The position numbers and the translations under genes are program-made. Positions 26,454-36,065 of a stretch of 64,000 nt of DNA are shown in pieces. The notes under the pieces are model-generated. The model worked only from the letters and a program-made list of their open reading frames with translations, was not told the origin of the DNA and ran no database searches. Numbering within the stretch: position 1 is the first letter of the stretch; every line of letters begins with the position of its first letter. This DNA is from Pseudomonas saliphila (GTDB taxonomy: Bacteria; Pseudomonadota; Gammaproteobacteria; Pseudomonadales; Pseudomonadaceae): contig NZ_VTVA01000008.1 in assembly GCF_008638345.1 (NCBI RefSeq), positions 1-64,000 of the forward strand, in the 5' to 3' direction.

Positions 26454-28106
26454 TCAGGTTCTGAACCGCCCTACCTGTTGTTGCAGCCCCTCTGCCAGGC
26501 GCGCCAGAGACTCGCTCGCGCCGCGGCTCTCTTCTGAGCTATGTGCAGCCTGATTCGATAGATCGCGGATGCCGCTAATGTTGCGGGCGATTTCTTCGGT
26601 GGTCTGGCTCTGCTCTTCACAGGCCGCGGCGATCTGCGTAGCCATGTCGTTAATCTGTAACACCGCCTGAGCCGTGTCGCCCAGCGCGCGCTCGGTACCT
26701 GCCGCCTGCTCCACACTCTCGGCTGCCACTGCTGCACTGCGCTGCATCACGCTGACTGCCTGGGCACTGCCAGCCTGCAGGCTTTCTATCATTTTCTGGA
26801 TGTCCTGCGTGGAGGCTTGCGTGCGACCGGCGAGTGCGCGCACCTCATCGGCCACCACCGCAAATCCACGACCTTGCTCGCCTGCACGGGCCGCCTCAAT
26901 CGCGGCATTCAGCGCCAGCAGATTGGTCTGTTCAGCAATTGCCTGGATTACGCTCAGCACGCCGCCGATCCGCTCGCTATCCTGCTCAAGCCGGTTGATC
27001 ACGCCTGCGGCCTCGGTCACATCTCCGGCCAGTCTGCGCAGCGCCCCCATGGTGTTCCCGACCAGTTCCGATGCGGCATGCCCCTGCTTGTCCGCCTGAC
27101 GGGCGGCTTCGGCTGTATTGTGGGCGTTGCCTGAGACTTCGTGAATGGCCGCACTCATTTCCGTGGCTGCGGTGCTGACCTGATCAATCGCCATGTATTG
27201 TTCGTTCACCAGCTGCTGCTGGGTCACGGCTATGGTGCTCATTTGCTGCGAGGCTGATGCGACCTGCATGGTCGAATCGGCCACCTGCTGGATCAGCGTC
27301 TGCAGCTGTTCGAGGAACATGTTAACGCTCTGCCCGAGCTGGCCAATCTCGTCCGTGGAGGTGACGTCGACACGCTTGGTCAAATCGCCTTCGCCATCAG
27401 CGATATCGCGAATGCGCCCGAGGATGGCCAGCAATGGCTTGAGAATAAGACCCGGCAGGAAGGCGATCAGCAGCGCGCAGATCAGCAACCCGACCAGCGC
27501 AACCGTAGTGAAGATCCCGGTATCACGCGCAACGGCTGCTTCGGCTGCTACGACTTCAGCCGCCGACTGGCTGTCGACCTGCTGGGTCATCTGATCGATC
27601 AACTCGCGCGCCGCGCTGAAGCGCTCGTATGAGATACCAAAGCTCAGCTCATGAGCCCGCTGGTTATCTGCGAAGGATGTGCTGCGCGCCAGGATGGCCA
27701 CCTCTTCACTACCACGCTTCCAGGCGTCGAAAGCTTGGGCAAACCTGTCCGCCAGCGCCTTGCCGTGCGTCGAGTCGGTCTTGCTGGCGAAGACGTTCAC
27801 GCGGTCGAAGGCCTGCTGCATATTGTCTCGATGCTCGGCTTCCAGCCCCGGCTGACTGCCATTCCCTGCAAGCTGCACCAGCGTGCGCTCGGCCACCAGC
27901 GCCTGATACAGGTCACGGTCGGCTTCAAGCAGGTTGGTCGCCTGCGGCAGCAGGTCAGAGGAAAATAGTTGCAGGCGAGCGGTGAGATCTTGCACAGCGA
28001 TGAACGAAACGCCACCCAGCGCGCAGAATAGCGCCACCAGCAAACCCAGCGGCAGTGTCAGTTTCCAGCGAAAGCCTAGATTTCGGAACAGATTGAACAT
28101 GGTCAA
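26454..28106 (-). CDS. Methyl-accepting chemotaxis protein
   Basis: A 550-residue inner-membrane receptor. TM1 lies near 15-38, a periplasmic four-helix-bundle sensor of about 150 residues follows, then TM2 near 197-217 and HAMP to about 270. The cytoplasmic signalling domain has the conserved hairpin tip [27 protein letters not shown] (key part: [16 protein letters not shown]). It signals to CheA through CheW to steer motility or a Wsp/Chp-type path. There is no CheR/CheB-docking pentapeptide at the end. The ligand is unknown. No che genes are adjacent. Confidence 0.9.
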   Translation of the reverse strand: MTMFNLFRNLGFRWKLTLPLGLLVALFCALGGVSFIAVQDLTARLQLFSSDLLPQATNLLEADRDLYQALVAERTLVQLAGNGSQPGLEAEHRDNMQQAFDRVNVFASKTDSTHGKALADRFAQAFDAWKRGSEEVAILARSTSFADNQRAHELSFGISYERFSAARELIDQMTQQVDSQSAAEVVAAEAAVARDTGIFTTVALVGLLICALLIAFLPGLILKPLLAILGRIRDIADGEGDLTKRVDVTSTDEIGQLGQSVNMFLEQLQTLIQQVADSTMQVASASQQMSTIAVTQQQLVNEQYMAIDQVSTAATEMSAAIHEVSGNAHNTAEAARQADKQGHAASELVGNTMGALRRLAGDVTEAAGVINRLEQDSERIGGVLSVIQAIAEQTNLLALNAAIEAARAGEQGRGFAVVADEVRALAGRTQASTQDIQKMIESLQAGSAQAVSVMQRSAAVAAESVEQAAGTERALGDTAQAVLQINDMATQIAAACEEQSQTTEEIARNISGIRDLSNQAAHSSEESRGASESLARLAEGLQQQVGRFRT

Positions 28107-28334
28107 CTCCAGCGATGGTGCACTCGGGAAAGCTGGAGCCCACGCGGGCTAAGTCCGTTTAATACCAGCATCCGTAGTATCGGCGGATTAACCTTACACT
28201 TTAGGCGGCCATGCCCTTTAACAGGTCTCAAGTCACAGCGTGACCATCCGGTCCGCCAATGTATTTCACTCGCGTGTGGCGGGCCCTGTCGGCCCTTCTC
28301 CTCTCCTCCACCCGCTCAAGCAGCATTGCTAGGC

Positions 28335-28589
28335 TTATTTCCGAAACTCCGTTGGGCGCTCAAGCTCATAGATCGCATCGGACAAGTCTTCGAGCTTACT
28401 GGACAGAATGGTCTGAGCGTCGGATAGCCCACGATTATAAAAATATGATCCGACCTCACCGGAGAAGAAGTCGAGCAAGAACTCAGCGTCAAATTGTCCA
28501 ATTTCCTGCCTAAGCTCTTCCGTGAAGTAACGCTGTATCTTATGAATGATGACTGCCTTTTCATCCTTCGTGAACTTGATGTCTGACAT
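28335..28589 (-). CDS. DUF2164 small protein
   Basis: An 84-residue cytoplasmic protein of the DUF2164 family (IKFTKDEKAVIIHKIQRYF, LLDFFSGEVGSYFYNRG). The ATG at 28589 has GGAGAG ahead on the minus strand. A longer reading frame upstream is not supported. Function is unknown. It is 40 bases downstream of the DUF899 gene on the same strand and may be co-transcribed. Confidence 0.85.
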   Translation of the reverse strand: MSDIKFTKDEKAVIIHKIQRYFTEELRQEIGQFDAEFLLDFFSGEVGSYFYNRGLSDAQTILSSKLEDLSDAIYELERPTEFRK

Positions 28590-28630
28590 GTACTCTCCAT
28601 AGGGGCCCGACGCCGCAGCGATGTGTAACC

Positions 28631-29332
28631 CTATTCTACTGTGGCGTCGGTGCGCGTCCATTGCGCAACGGGGCGGCCATCACGCCGCCACCACGATCCA
28701 GCCTCGTCGTCTTGTGGCCAGCCGGCGGGCGAGTCCTCCCACGCTTCCTGTCTGCCGTACGGAGTAAGGTCGAGCAACTGCAGAGTGGGCAGCATGGCCT
28801 CAATGCCCCGCCACTTCGTTTCATAGGTTTTGAACACCTCATCGTCTGTGCGCAGGTAGCAGCGAAGGTCACCCCCATTTCGGGTCGCCAGCACATCTGC
28901 CGAATCGGCGGTCGAGTACCACGGCGTCGTCCATCCCATGAAATCCCGGTAAGCGACAATCTCGTTCCAGGGACCGCTGCTGAAGACGACGTAGTGCACG
29001 TCGCGCTCGGCCAGATAGGCGCGGACGGCGGCGTTCATCGCGGCTTGGCTGTGCGTGCATCCTTCACACTGCTTATCGTGAGGCGCACCCTCGTTCCACA
29101 TGAAGTGGTACACGAGCAACATGCGCCGGCCGGCGAAGACATCGTGCAGGGAGATGGAGCCGTCCGGCCCCACGACCTCTACCGGCTCCATTCGCATCAT
29201 CGGCAGGCGCCGTCGAGCGGCTGCCAGTCCGTCGCCGGCGCGCGTGTGCGCCTTCTCGCGGTCCAGCAGTTCAGCACGGGCCCGCTCCCACTCATCACTG
29301 CCAACGATTCTGGGTGTTGCCGACTCTGTCAT
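28631..29332 (-). CDS. DUF899 thioredoxin-like protein
   Basis: A 233-residue protein of the DUF899 family, with a thioredoxin-like fold. The signature HFMWNEGAPHDKQCEGCTH carries the Cys pair CEGC. It is probably a redox protein or peroxidase-like enzyme; the substrate is unknown. It sits in a run of minus-strand genes with a PhnB-like gene 24 bases upstream, so the two look like one transcription unit. Confidence 0.82.
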   Translation of the reverse strand: MTESATPRIVGSDEWERARAELLDREKAHTRAGDGLAAARRRLPMMRMEPVEVVGPDGSISLHDVFAGRRMLLVYHFMWNEGAPHDKQCEGCTHSQAAMNAAVRAYLAERDVHYVVFSSGPWNEIVAYRDFMGWTTPWYSTADSADVLATRNGGDLRCYLRTDDEVFKTYETKWRGIEAMLPTLQLLDLTPYGRQEAWEDSPAGWPQDDEAGSWWRRDGRPVAQWTRTDATVE

Positions 29333-29356
29333 GGCATTCTCCTCTGAACATGCGCC

Positions 29357-29842
29357 TCAGCCACGGCATGCTTGTTCGATCCTAGCTATATCAATCTTTT
29401 GCATCGTCATCATTGCATCGAATGCACGCTTGGCTGCCGCCTGATCTGAATGGGTGATCGCTTGCATCAAGGCGACCGGAGTGATCTGCCAGGAAATCCC
29501 CCATTTGTCTTTACACCAACCGCAGTCACTCTCCTGACCGCCATTATCGACGATTGCGTTCCAATACTGATCTGTCTCGGCTTGATCGCTCGTCGCAACC
29601 TGAAACGAGAATGCTTCGCTGTGCGTGAACGCAGGCCCGCCGTTGAGCCCAAGGCACGGAATGCCCATGACGCTGAATTCAACGGTCAAAACGTCACCTT
29701 CCTTACCCGACGGAAAGTCGCCCGGTGCACGGTGAACAGCTTCTACGGAAGAGTCAGGAAAGGTATTGGCGTAAAACCGTGCCGCGTCTTCGGCATCGCG
29801 GTTGAACCAGAGGCAAATTGTATTCTTCGCTGGGGTACTCAT
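29357..29842 (-). CDS. VOC-superfamily protein, PhnB-like
   Basis: A 161-residue glyoxalase/VOC fold protein of the PhnB or 3-demethylubiquinone methyltransferase-like group (FNRDAEDAARFYANTFP; WGISWQITP). Members are often annotated by fold only. Substrate unknown. It starts a likely two- or three-gene unit with the DUF899 and DUF2164 genes. The 250 bases upstream hold no other gene. Confidence 0.82.
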   Translation of the reverse strand: MSTPAKNTICLWFNRDAEDAARFYANTFPDSSVEAVHRAPGDFPSGKEGDVLTVEFSVMGIPCLGLNGGPAFTHSEAFSFQVATSDQAETDQYWNAIVDNGGQESDCGWCKDKWGISWQITPVALMQAITHSDQAAAKRAFDAMMTMQKIDIARIEQACRG

Positions 29843-30095
29843 ATCGCATCACACCTCGCAGCCGCGCTAGTAAGCGTGAAGACTGCGCCACCAAATCGTC
29901 CGCAAACAGCCTCATGGGCGCTTATAGCGCCATGCTGGAAGCATCGCACGGACGACAATCATCCACGTGAGCAGTCTCATTATTTGGAGTCTAGCGTCAG
30001 GTTCCGAGAGTTCCAGCCTGCTTACCCGCGCGGATGACGAACGTAATGCAGAGCGATGGGCGCCCCCAAAACAGCATCCGTTGCTGACTCCTCCG

Positions 30096-30977
30096 TCATA
30101 GCAACGGCGCTCCGTTGCGCAGGCGTCTGCGAAAGTCCCACAGCACAACGAGGAAAGGCAGTTGCCGAATAACCCTCGGCAGGCAACGGTTTACGAATGC
30201 GACAGCCGAGATGAGCAGATCAAATCTTTTTTGCTGCTTTGCTCCCCAAGTAAAATGCATTTCCTCACGCACCTTAGGCGGAAGAAAGCCGGCAGTAAGG
30301 AAACGATTTAACGGCCCCAAACTTAGACTGAATACAGCTGGAAGGAACTTCAACTCTGCGATGTCGGTTAGATAGGCACGCACCGGCGGGTCGATGTGGA
30401 TGCGCGCCAGCTCTAGCTGCCAATAGGTCTGAAAAGCCGTGAGATCGGACGGCCACCGCTCCGGCGAAACCTGGAGCGTGGTACCCAATGCAGCGGCACG
30501 CTGATAGAAGATGCCAGCCGATACCGGATCGGGCTCCCCGCGCAACAGACGCCAGGTGTCAGCAAACCCCCAGTAAAGGCAAGCCGCCACCCATAACTGC
30601 AAGTCATGATCAAAGCCGTTGTACTGCACGGGTGATTGCGGTGTGGAATAAACCTGCGCATGCACTGTATTAATGGCCTGCCGGTAGGCCTGTTTTTCCT
30701 CGTCCGTACCGGCCAGCGCTACGATGAGATAAGTCAATGTAGTACGCGTGCGCTTGAGCGGACGGCGAAAGATCTGCCCGCTTTCTACGCGGCTTTCCAG
30801 CACGCCATAGCCCACCCCAGGGCGCGCCAATTGCAGGATGACATTCGCACCACCTGCCAAAAGTGAAACCGCATCCAGAATACCGGGGAACTGTTGATCC
30901 AACTCGCGTGCGGTCAATGGGATTGGCTCGCGCGCCCGCGCGGGTATTAGTTGTGATCCTGTCCCATCCGCATTCAT
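30096..30977 (-). CDS. Oxygenase MpaB-like (DUF2236) family protein
   Basis: A 293-residue protein of the DUF2236 family, related to MpaB and latex-clearing protein, which bind heme b and act on lipids or polyisoprenoids. The family end WDFRRRLRNGAPL is visible. Conserved His and Arg residues (NTVHAQVYS, FDHDLQLWV) agree with the family. A short copy of its C-terminal coding region is found 1.6 kb upstream at 31709-31747. The gene is flanked by non-coding gaps and looks monocistronic. Substrate unknown. Confidence 0.78.
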   Translation of the reverse strand: MNADGTGSQLIPARAREPIPLTARELDQQFPGILDAVSLLAGGANVILQLARPGVGYGVLESRVESGQIFRRPLKRTRTTLTYLIVALAGTDEEKQAYRQAINTVHAQVYSTPQSPVQYNGFDHDLQLWVAACLYWGFADTWRLLRGEPDPVSAGIFYQRAAALGTTLQVSPERWPSDLTAFQTYWQLELARIHIDPPVRAYLTDIAELKFLPAVFSLSLGPLNRFLTAGFLPPKVREEMHFTWGAKQQKRFDLLISAVAFVNRCLPRVIRQLPFLVVLWDFRRRLRNGAPLL

Positions 30978-31048
30978 TTTTGTTCTCCGGGCAAATGCAC
31001 GTGGGCAAACTCTAAAGGATGTTCATGTTGCCGATTAAAAAAAGACCT

Positions 31049-31399
31049 TCAAAGCTCTATTCCATAGTGACGGAGAACCACTACCATCAACAAATAGCAT
31101 ATTGCGGTGATACCGATTGATACCCCAAGGCTGAGGTAGAAATTGACCCCATGGGCCAGGAAAATCGGCAGCGCAACAAACAGTGCCAGCGATGGCAGAA
31201 CCAGCCAAAATATGCTGCTTGCAAGCTCGGTGACCCTGCCAGCGTCCCCCGTGTCAATGTAAAGCCAGAGCATTGCCAGGACGGAAGTCAAAGGCACTGA
31301 TGCCAGAACAGCCCCGACAAATGAACTGCGCTTGGATATTTCCGAAATCAGCACCACAAGCACAGCGGTTACCGCGACTTTTGCGATGTAGTAAATCAA
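31049..31399 (-). CDS. DUF3147 inner-membrane protein
   Basis: A 116-residue protein with four predicted membrane helices. The family signature is ISEISKRSSFVGAVLASVPL near the N-terminus. The start is taken as TTG at 31399, giving the usual family N-terminus (MIYYIAKVAVTAV) with AGAGGT 9 bases upstream. An ATG 12 codons further up reads through a G-rich tract and is less likely. Function is unknown. Confidence 0.8.
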   Translation of the reverse strand: MIYYIAKVAVTAVLVVLISEISKRSSFVGAVLASVPLTSVLAMLWLYIDTGDAGRVTELASSIFWLVLPSLALFVALPIFLAHGVNFYLSLGVSIGITAICYLLMVVVLRHYGIEL

Positions 31400-31426
31400 C
31401 TGTGTGTACCTCTTGCTGGCAACGTA

Positions 31427-31441
31427 CCCCCCCACCCCCCC
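31427..31441 (-). repeat. G7-T-G7 homopolymer tract upstream of DUF3147
   Basis: On the minus strand the sequence is seven G, one T, seven G, about 28 bases before the TTG start. Such runs slip easily in replication, so the tract could vary in length and alter promoter or leader spacing. Confidence 0.6.
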
Positions 31442-31708
31442 ATTTCACAAAAACTCTAGGTAGCCAGGGACTACGAAATGGCCGTTCAAGCCCGCAGGCG
31501 ACCTTACTGCGCTTGGTAATACCGTAACGCAGTATTATGGACGGTTCGGTCAGTGGCCCTTCTCAGACTGCGTGATCGGACCTTATGTTCATCTGAACCC
31601 AATCAACTCAGGCGCGGGGTTCGAGCCTTATGGGGCAGAGACTCATTGAGGTTCTACGCCTCCGCAATCGTCGTTGGCTTGCGAACCAGGCTGCTCCATG
31701 ATTTTAAT

Positions 31709-31747
31709 GGCGCTCCATTGCCCAGGCGTCTGCGAACGTCCCATAGC
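31709..31747 (-). pseudogene. Remnant of a DUF2236-like gene 3' end
   Basis: This 39-base stretch matches 30106-30144 at 35 of 39 positions, in the same orientation. On the minus strand it codes WDVRRRLGNGAPLK, which mirrors WDFRRRLRNGAPLL at the end of the MpaB-like gene. The likeness stops on both sides, so it is a fragment. The surrounding 31450-31850 region holds no other convincing gene. Confidence 0.6.
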
Positions 31748-31851
31748 GTTGCTATATTTCATTCAGCGAGGGTTGGTTACAACTTCGCCCCTCAATCTCG
31801 TTGAGGCCGAGAGCGATGACCACTGGATCACCACTGAATGGGGGCGTCACC

Positions 31852-33216
31852 GTGAGAACAACCGCATTCACATTGGTACTGCTTTCTCTGCTTGGCCTCT
31901 TGTCAGCCTGCGGAGGACATGCGCGGTTGTCGCCGCAAGACGGGGCCGGCACTAATCCGCAGTTGCCGCAGCCCAACCCCACCCTGATTCCCATCGTCGA
32001 GATCGCCCCAGCGGTCGGGTGGTCCGAGGGCGCTACTCCGACCCCAGCCGCAGACCTGGAGGTGACGGCCTTTGCCCAGGGTCTTGACCACCCGCGCTGG
32101 CTCTACGTGCTGCCGAACGGCGACGTACTGGTCGCCGAGACCAACGCGCCACCGGGGAAAAGCGGAATTGGCGGCATCAAGGGATGGATGATGAAACGGG
32201 TCATGAAACGCGCCGGAGCCGCGGTACCGAGCGCCAACCGCATCACCCTGTTGCGCGATACCGATGGCGACGGCAAGGCCGACTTCCGCAGTGTATTTCT
32301 CCAGGGCCTGCATTCGCCCTTCGGCATGGCATTGGTCGGGGACACGTTGTACGTGGCTAATGCCGATGCATTAGTGAAAGTGGCTTATCAGAGCGGCGAG
32401 ACAACCATAACCGCTACGCCTGCCAAGGTTATTGACCTGCCCGGCAAGGGCGACGAGCTGAACCATCACTGGACCAAGAGCCTGCTCGCCAGTGCCGATG
32501 GCGCCCACCTATATGTGGGCGTCGGATCCAACAGCAACATCGGAGAAAACGGCATGGCTGTCGAGCACATGCGCGCCGCGATACTTGAGGTCGATGTTGC
32601 CACCGGCGCGACGCGGGTATTCGCTTCAGGCCTACGCAATCCGGTGGGCCTGGACTGGGAGCCGCACACCGGTGCGCTGTGGGCAGTGGTTAACGAACGC
32701 GACGAACTCGGCAGCGATCTGGTGCCCGATTACCTGACCTCAGTGCGCCGGGGCGCTTTCTACGGTTGGCCATACAGCTATTTCGGCCAGCACGTCGATG
32801 AGCGCGTAAGCCCCCAACAACCAGAGCTGGTGGCTCGCGCCGTCTCGCCTGATTTCGCACTCGGGGCGCATGTGGCGCCGTTGGGGCTGGCATTCAACAA
32901 CAGCGGCGTGGCCGGGTTTGGTGCGGGCGCATTTGTCGGCCTGCATGGTTCCTGGAACCGACGGCCGTTGAATGGCTATGAAGTGGTTTTTGTACCCTTC
33001 GCCGACGGGCGCCCAACCGGCCCAATGCAGGTCGTGTTGTCGGGCTTCCTGGATGCGGACGGCAACGCTCGCGGGCGGCCTGTGGGAGTGCTACTGGATG
33101 GACGTGGAGGTCTGCTGGTGGCCGATGACGTTGGCAACGCAGTCTGGCGCGTAACGGCAGCGCGCGAGACGCCTGACCCTGTCCCCACCAAGGTTTCCAC
33201 TGCCGGACCTCGTTAA
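31852..33216 (+). CDS. PQQ-dependent sugar dehydrogenase-like lipoprotein
   Basis: A 454-residue predicted lipoprotein. The GTG at 31852 gives a short signal peptide with the lipobox LLSAC; GGGGG lies 6 bases ahead. The mature part is a six-bladed beta-propeller of the glucose/sorbosone dehydrogenase family ([42 protein letters not shown]). It would oxidise an aldose or sorbosone-like substrate in the periplasm if it binds PQQ; binding residues cannot be confirmed by eye. It stands alone. An earlier in-frame start would spoil the lipoprotein signal. Confidence 0.83.
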   Translation: MRTTAFTLVLLSLLGLLSACGGHARLSPQDGAGTNPQLPQPNPTLIPIVEIAPAVGWSEGATPTPAADLEVTAFAQGLDHPRWLYVLPNGDVLVAETNAPPGKSGIGGIKGWMMKRVMKRAGAAVPSANRITLLRDTDGDGKADFRSVFLQGLHSPFGMALVGDTLYVANADALVKVAYQSGETTITATPAKVIDLPGKGDELNHHWTKSLLASADGAHLYVGVGSNSNIGENGMAVEHMRAAILEVDVATGATRVFASGLRNPVGLDWEPHTGALWAVVNERDELGSDLVPDYLTSVRRGAFYGWPYSYFGQHVDERVSPQQPELVARAVSPDFALGAHVAPLGLAFNNSGVAGFGAGAFVGLHGSWNRRPLNGYEVVFVPFADGRPTGPMQVVLSGFLDADGNARGRPVGVLLDGRGGLLVADDVGNAVWRVTAARETPDPVPTKVSTAGPR

Positions 33217-33262
33217 AAAGAACCTTCAGCCGAGCCTAACGAATGCGTGTGTCGTTGATTGA

Positions 33263-33676
33263 CTACTTTTTGGGCTCTGGCAGAACTGGAGGCGTACTGT
33301 CCATATAGGTTAGGAAATTCGCCCAAACCTCATGCGTTCTCTGCTCCGTCAGCTGCGTTTTACATGAAATAGCCATTACATCTCGAATAGTGCCTTCACG
33401 CCATTTCGTATAAACAGAATCACAATGAGATGACATATACTCCAGCCAATCTTGTTGGGCAACCTTAATGGACTCGATCAACTCAGGATCATTAGCATTG
33501 TGTTCAAAACTCACTTCGAGATATTTGGCTAGTTCACTCTGAGCCAGCTCTAATTCGATGGCTGCACATTGATTAATCTCAAGTGTCGTCAAAGCATTAC
33601 CGCAGTCAGCAGGCTTATCCTCTGCCGTAACGATAAAAGATAAGCCAGCCAGCATTATTGCAATACACTTTTTCAT
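33263..33676 (-). CDS. LprI-like exported protein
   Basis: A 137-residue protein with a signal peptide cleaved near VTA. The mature part has four cysteines and the pattern DCGNALTTLEINQCAAIELE typical of the LprI/DUF1311 family, which includes lysozyme inhibitors. The ATG at 33676 has GAGGCGAC ahead. The DNA is notably more A+T-rich than the core genes. Function in this organism is not known. Confidence 0.8.
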   Translation of the reverse strand: MKKCIAIMLAGLSFIVTAEDKPADCGNALTTLEINQCAAIELELAQSELAKYLEVSFEHNANDPELIESIKVAQQDWLEYMSSHCDSVYTKWREGTIRDVMAISCKTQLTEQRTHEVWANFLTYMDSTPPVLPEPKK

Positions 33677-33851
33677 AAGTCGCCTCGAAAAGGATCCAGC
33701 AGAGATGGACACGAACGCGCTCACGAGAAAGAGCCGTTTCAGGGTTGGCTCAGAGTGAACCTCCTGTCCTGCTCTTGGCCCACCTATCGGGCGGTGCCTG
33801 GAGGAACTGCTGACTCGATCCCATCAACGTTTTTATGACTACGATTCTTGA

Positions 33852-34157
33852 CTAGGCGACAGGGCCTTTATTGATAGCCGTTAGAGGAATGTTTACATCG
33901 AAGATCTGTACTCTAATGTCCTTTACTCCCATCTCTTGCAAGCGCGCCGAATGCATTTTCAAATAAGCATCAGCCGTCACCTCATCTTCAAATAGATAAA
34001 TACCTCCGCCTAATTTATTCTTTTCACTTTCAGTCCAGATTTTCCAAATAAGGCCCGGCTCATTATTGATTGACTCAGCTAAGCCTGCCATCTTGCTTGC
34101 CATTTCATCACCAAACGGGCCTTCGAAATCGAAATCCACCTGCAATAATTTTTTCAC
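33852..34157 (-). CDS. YdhR-family monooxygenase-like protein
   Basis: A 101-residue dimeric alpha/beta-barrel type protein of the YdhR family (LLQVDFDFEGPFG; WTESEKNKLGGGIYLFED). Members are called mono-oxygenases by fold, without known substrate. It is in an A+T-rich run of single genes. A 114-base gap separates it from the FosA-like gene. Confidence 0.82.
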   Translation of the reverse strand: MKKLLQVDFDFEGPFGDEMASKMAGLAESINNEPGLIWKIWTESEKNKLGGGIYLFEDEVTADAYLKMHSARLQEMGVKDIRVQIFDVNIPLTAINKGPVA

Positions 34158-34271
34158 GGCCGCTCTCCCGTTATTCTGTTAGTAAGCACGGTAGAAAATT
34201 AGGGACAAGTTTAGAAGCGAATAGCCGCGCCGACCAGCTCATTGGCTTTTGTAGTCATGGCGCGGAGGGCT

Positions 34272-34667
34272 TTAGCACCACACCAGCCCCTTATAGGGCG
34301 AGCTCGCCAGCTCAGCCAGCCGGCTTGCCAACGTTCCGCAATGGAGCTCAAGTCGATGCCCGTCCGGGTCGAGGAAATAGATAGAATCGCCCTCACTGGT
34401 ATTCTGCTTCCATTCTTCAACACCGGCCTGGCTTAGAGCTTGCAGCACCACAAACTCCTCTTCGCCGACGCTGAAAGCGACATGTGAGTCGTCCTTGCCG
34501 GGCACCGGCTGCCCCAGACTCAAACATAGCCACGTATCCCCCGCTGTCAGATAAGCGCCAGCATCCCAGAAAACGTGTAGCTTCATTCCCAATAGATCAC
34601 GGTAGAACTCAATCGACGAGCTCAGGTCCCGAACCGAAAAGGTGATGTGGTTGATACCAGTGATCAT
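34272..34667 (-). CDS. FosA-like fosfomycin glutathione transferase
   Basis: A 131-residue VOC enzyme. Metal ligands match FosA: His7, His62 and Glu107. The K+ and substrate segment is present as WKQNTSEGDSIYFLDPDGHRLE (key residues Lys87, Ser91, Ser95, Tyr97), as is an Arg at 116. FosA adds glutathione to fosfomycin in the cytoplasm and gives resistance. Resemblance is strong, but close VOC relatives of unknown role exist. It stands alone without a transposon nearby. Confidence 0.83.
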   Translation of the reverse strand: MITGINHITFSVRDLSSSIEFYRDLLGMKLHVFWDAGAYLTAGDTWLCLSLGQPVPGKDDSHVAFSVGEEEFVVLQALSQAGVEEWKQNTSEGDSIYFLDPDGHRLELHCGTLASRLAELASSPYKGLVWC

Positions 34668-34753
34668 GCGCTCTACCTCGAGAAAACGTAACGCACAGGT
34701 TCTGCTAATGAAATTGCAGTACTAACCAGGCTAAATAACAGCTTCTTCACTGC

Positions 34754-35170
34754 CTAACCGCGGATCCGTGTAGCGCGTTCAAGCACCCAGCAGCGCGGAT
34801 TATTGGTAAAGCCGATGTATTCGTAATAGCTGTTTGCAGAAGGAGCCGCGATAAGAATGAGCTTACACCGAGGGCCAAGCTGATTTTGCGTGATAATTTG
34901 CAGCTGCCGGCCAATGCCCCGGTCCTGACGAGACCTACACACGGCAAGGTCCGACAGATAGTAGGCATAGTGGAAATCAGTCACAGACCGAGCAATGCCG
35001 ACAAGCGTTTCGCCCTCCCAAGCGGTAACGGTCAGGTTGCTGTTTGAGATCATGCCTTCCATGCATTGACGATCCTGTACAGGCCGCCGCTCTCCCAGCG
35101 TGGAGCGTACCAGCAGATCTATGAATTGATCAGTGGTGACGGGGGCGTTGATTCTATACTCGATGTCCAT
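34754..35170 (-). CDS. GNAT-family N-acetyltransferase
   Basis: A 138-residue acetyltransferase. The acetyl-CoA motif A is seen as YYLSDLAVCRSRQDRGIGRQL, with the pyrophosphate-binding QDRGIG. A later YYEYIGF motif B is typical. The substrate may be a small amine or protein; not known. It lies in the A+T-richer stretch of single minus-strand genes. Confidence 0.85.
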   Translation of the reverse strand: MDIEYRINAPVTTDQFIDLLVRSTLGERRPVQDRQCMEGMISNSNLTVTAWEGETLVGIARSVTDFHYAYYLSDLAVCRSRQDRGIGRQLQIITQNQLGPRCKLILIAAPSANSYYEYIGFTNNPRCWVLERATRIRG

Positions 35171-35271
35171 GGCTTCCCTGGGCAGCTAACGCTTGTCGTC
35201 GCGGCAGTTTCAAAAGGTAAGACCTGACGCCACTTCCCATGGATGGTTTATTGGTGTCGAGCTGGACGGTC

Positions 35272-35754
35272 CTATTCTAGCTCTGGATCGATCTCACCAG
35301 GTCTGAATTGAAGTTGAATGCCTAGCAGAAACTTGCGAAGGACCTGATCCTTGCACTCTCGATAGTTCTTATTGCCGGGCTTGCGGAAAAAAGCACTTAA
35401 CTCATGTTTGCTCAAACGGAAGTCAGCTAACTCCAACATGTGTAAAACGCCTTCAGCCTGCAAATTGAGAGCGATCCGCAGTTTTTGCAATACCATATTA
35501 TTATTAACACGCTCTTCTAGCGGTGGTTGCGCTCCATCGCGCTTGCCTCGCTTGAAGTTAATAAGCCCATTCAGGAAAGCCACCATTTCCCTGTCGCTCA
35601 TCTTCAGAAAGCCTTCGTCGTCCTCTCTTTTTAACCAGGCAGCCACCTGCTCCTCGGTCACGTCAACATCGGCCAAGGCGACTATGTCGATCACAGCACT
35701 ATCTTTTAAATCAAATGCATAGCGTAAGCGGCGTAAAATATCATTGTTGGTCAA
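35272..35754 (-). CDS. YehS-like DUF1456 protein
   Basis: A 160-residue protein with two DUF1456 repeats (TNNDILRRLRYAFDL at the start and NNNMVLQKLRIALNL in the middle). The TTG at 35754 is chosen because family members begin right before NNDILRR, and AGGA lies about 8 bases upstream. Function unknown. Same strand as the flanking DUF3297 and GNAT genes. Confidence 0.85.
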   Translation of the reverse strand: MTNNDILRRLRYAFDLKDSAVIDIVALADVDVTEEQVAAWLKREDDEGFLKMSDREMVAFLNGLINFKRGKRDGAQPPLEERVNNNMVLQKLRIALNLQAEGVLHMLELADFRLSKHELSAFFRKPGNKNYRECKDQVLRKFLLGIQLQFRPGEIDPELE

Positions 35755-35816
35755 AATTAAATTCCTGGTTTTCAGATAAGCCAAACGTCTTACAGATAGT
35801 AACTGGAGGTTTTGGT

Positions 35817-36065
35817 TTAGCTGTAAAAGGCTTCAACCGTGCCCTTGAGCGTGATCAGCAGTGGCTGTCCGCGGCGGTCCAACCCTTTAGGGGAAGGCGT
35901 TTTTATCCAGCCTTCGCTGATGCAATACTCCTCGACGTTGGTACGCTCTTTTCCGTTCAAGCGAATGCCAACATCATGTTCGAAAATTTCTTCTACATAA
36001 TATGGGCTACGGGGATTGCTCGACAGTCTATCCGGTAAAGGAGGTGGCGATTTCGTATCGTTCAT
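35817..36065 (-). CDS. DUF3297 small protein
   Basis: An 82-residue protein with the DUF3297 pattern (LPDRLSSNPRSPYY; GIRLNGKERTNVEEYCISEGW; LKGTVEAFY). The ATG at 36065 gives the usual family length. Function unknown. It is 62 bases upstream of the YehS-like gene and may be co-transcribed. Confidence 0.87.
   Translation of the reverse strand: MNDTKSPPPLPDRLSSNPRSPYYVEEIFEHDVGIRLNGKERTNVEEYCISEGWIKTPSPKGLDRRGQPLLITLKGTVEAFYS

Noticed and set aside
29912-30148. 78-codon frame upstream of the MpaB-like gene end
   Set aside because: It overlaps the end of a real gene in another frame and is Arg/Cys-rich with no ribosome site.
31463-31648. Stop-free stretch on the plus strand ending GAGFEPYGAETH
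   Set aside because: About 60 codons without a start codon or known family; it may be a decayed gene, but chance is as likely.
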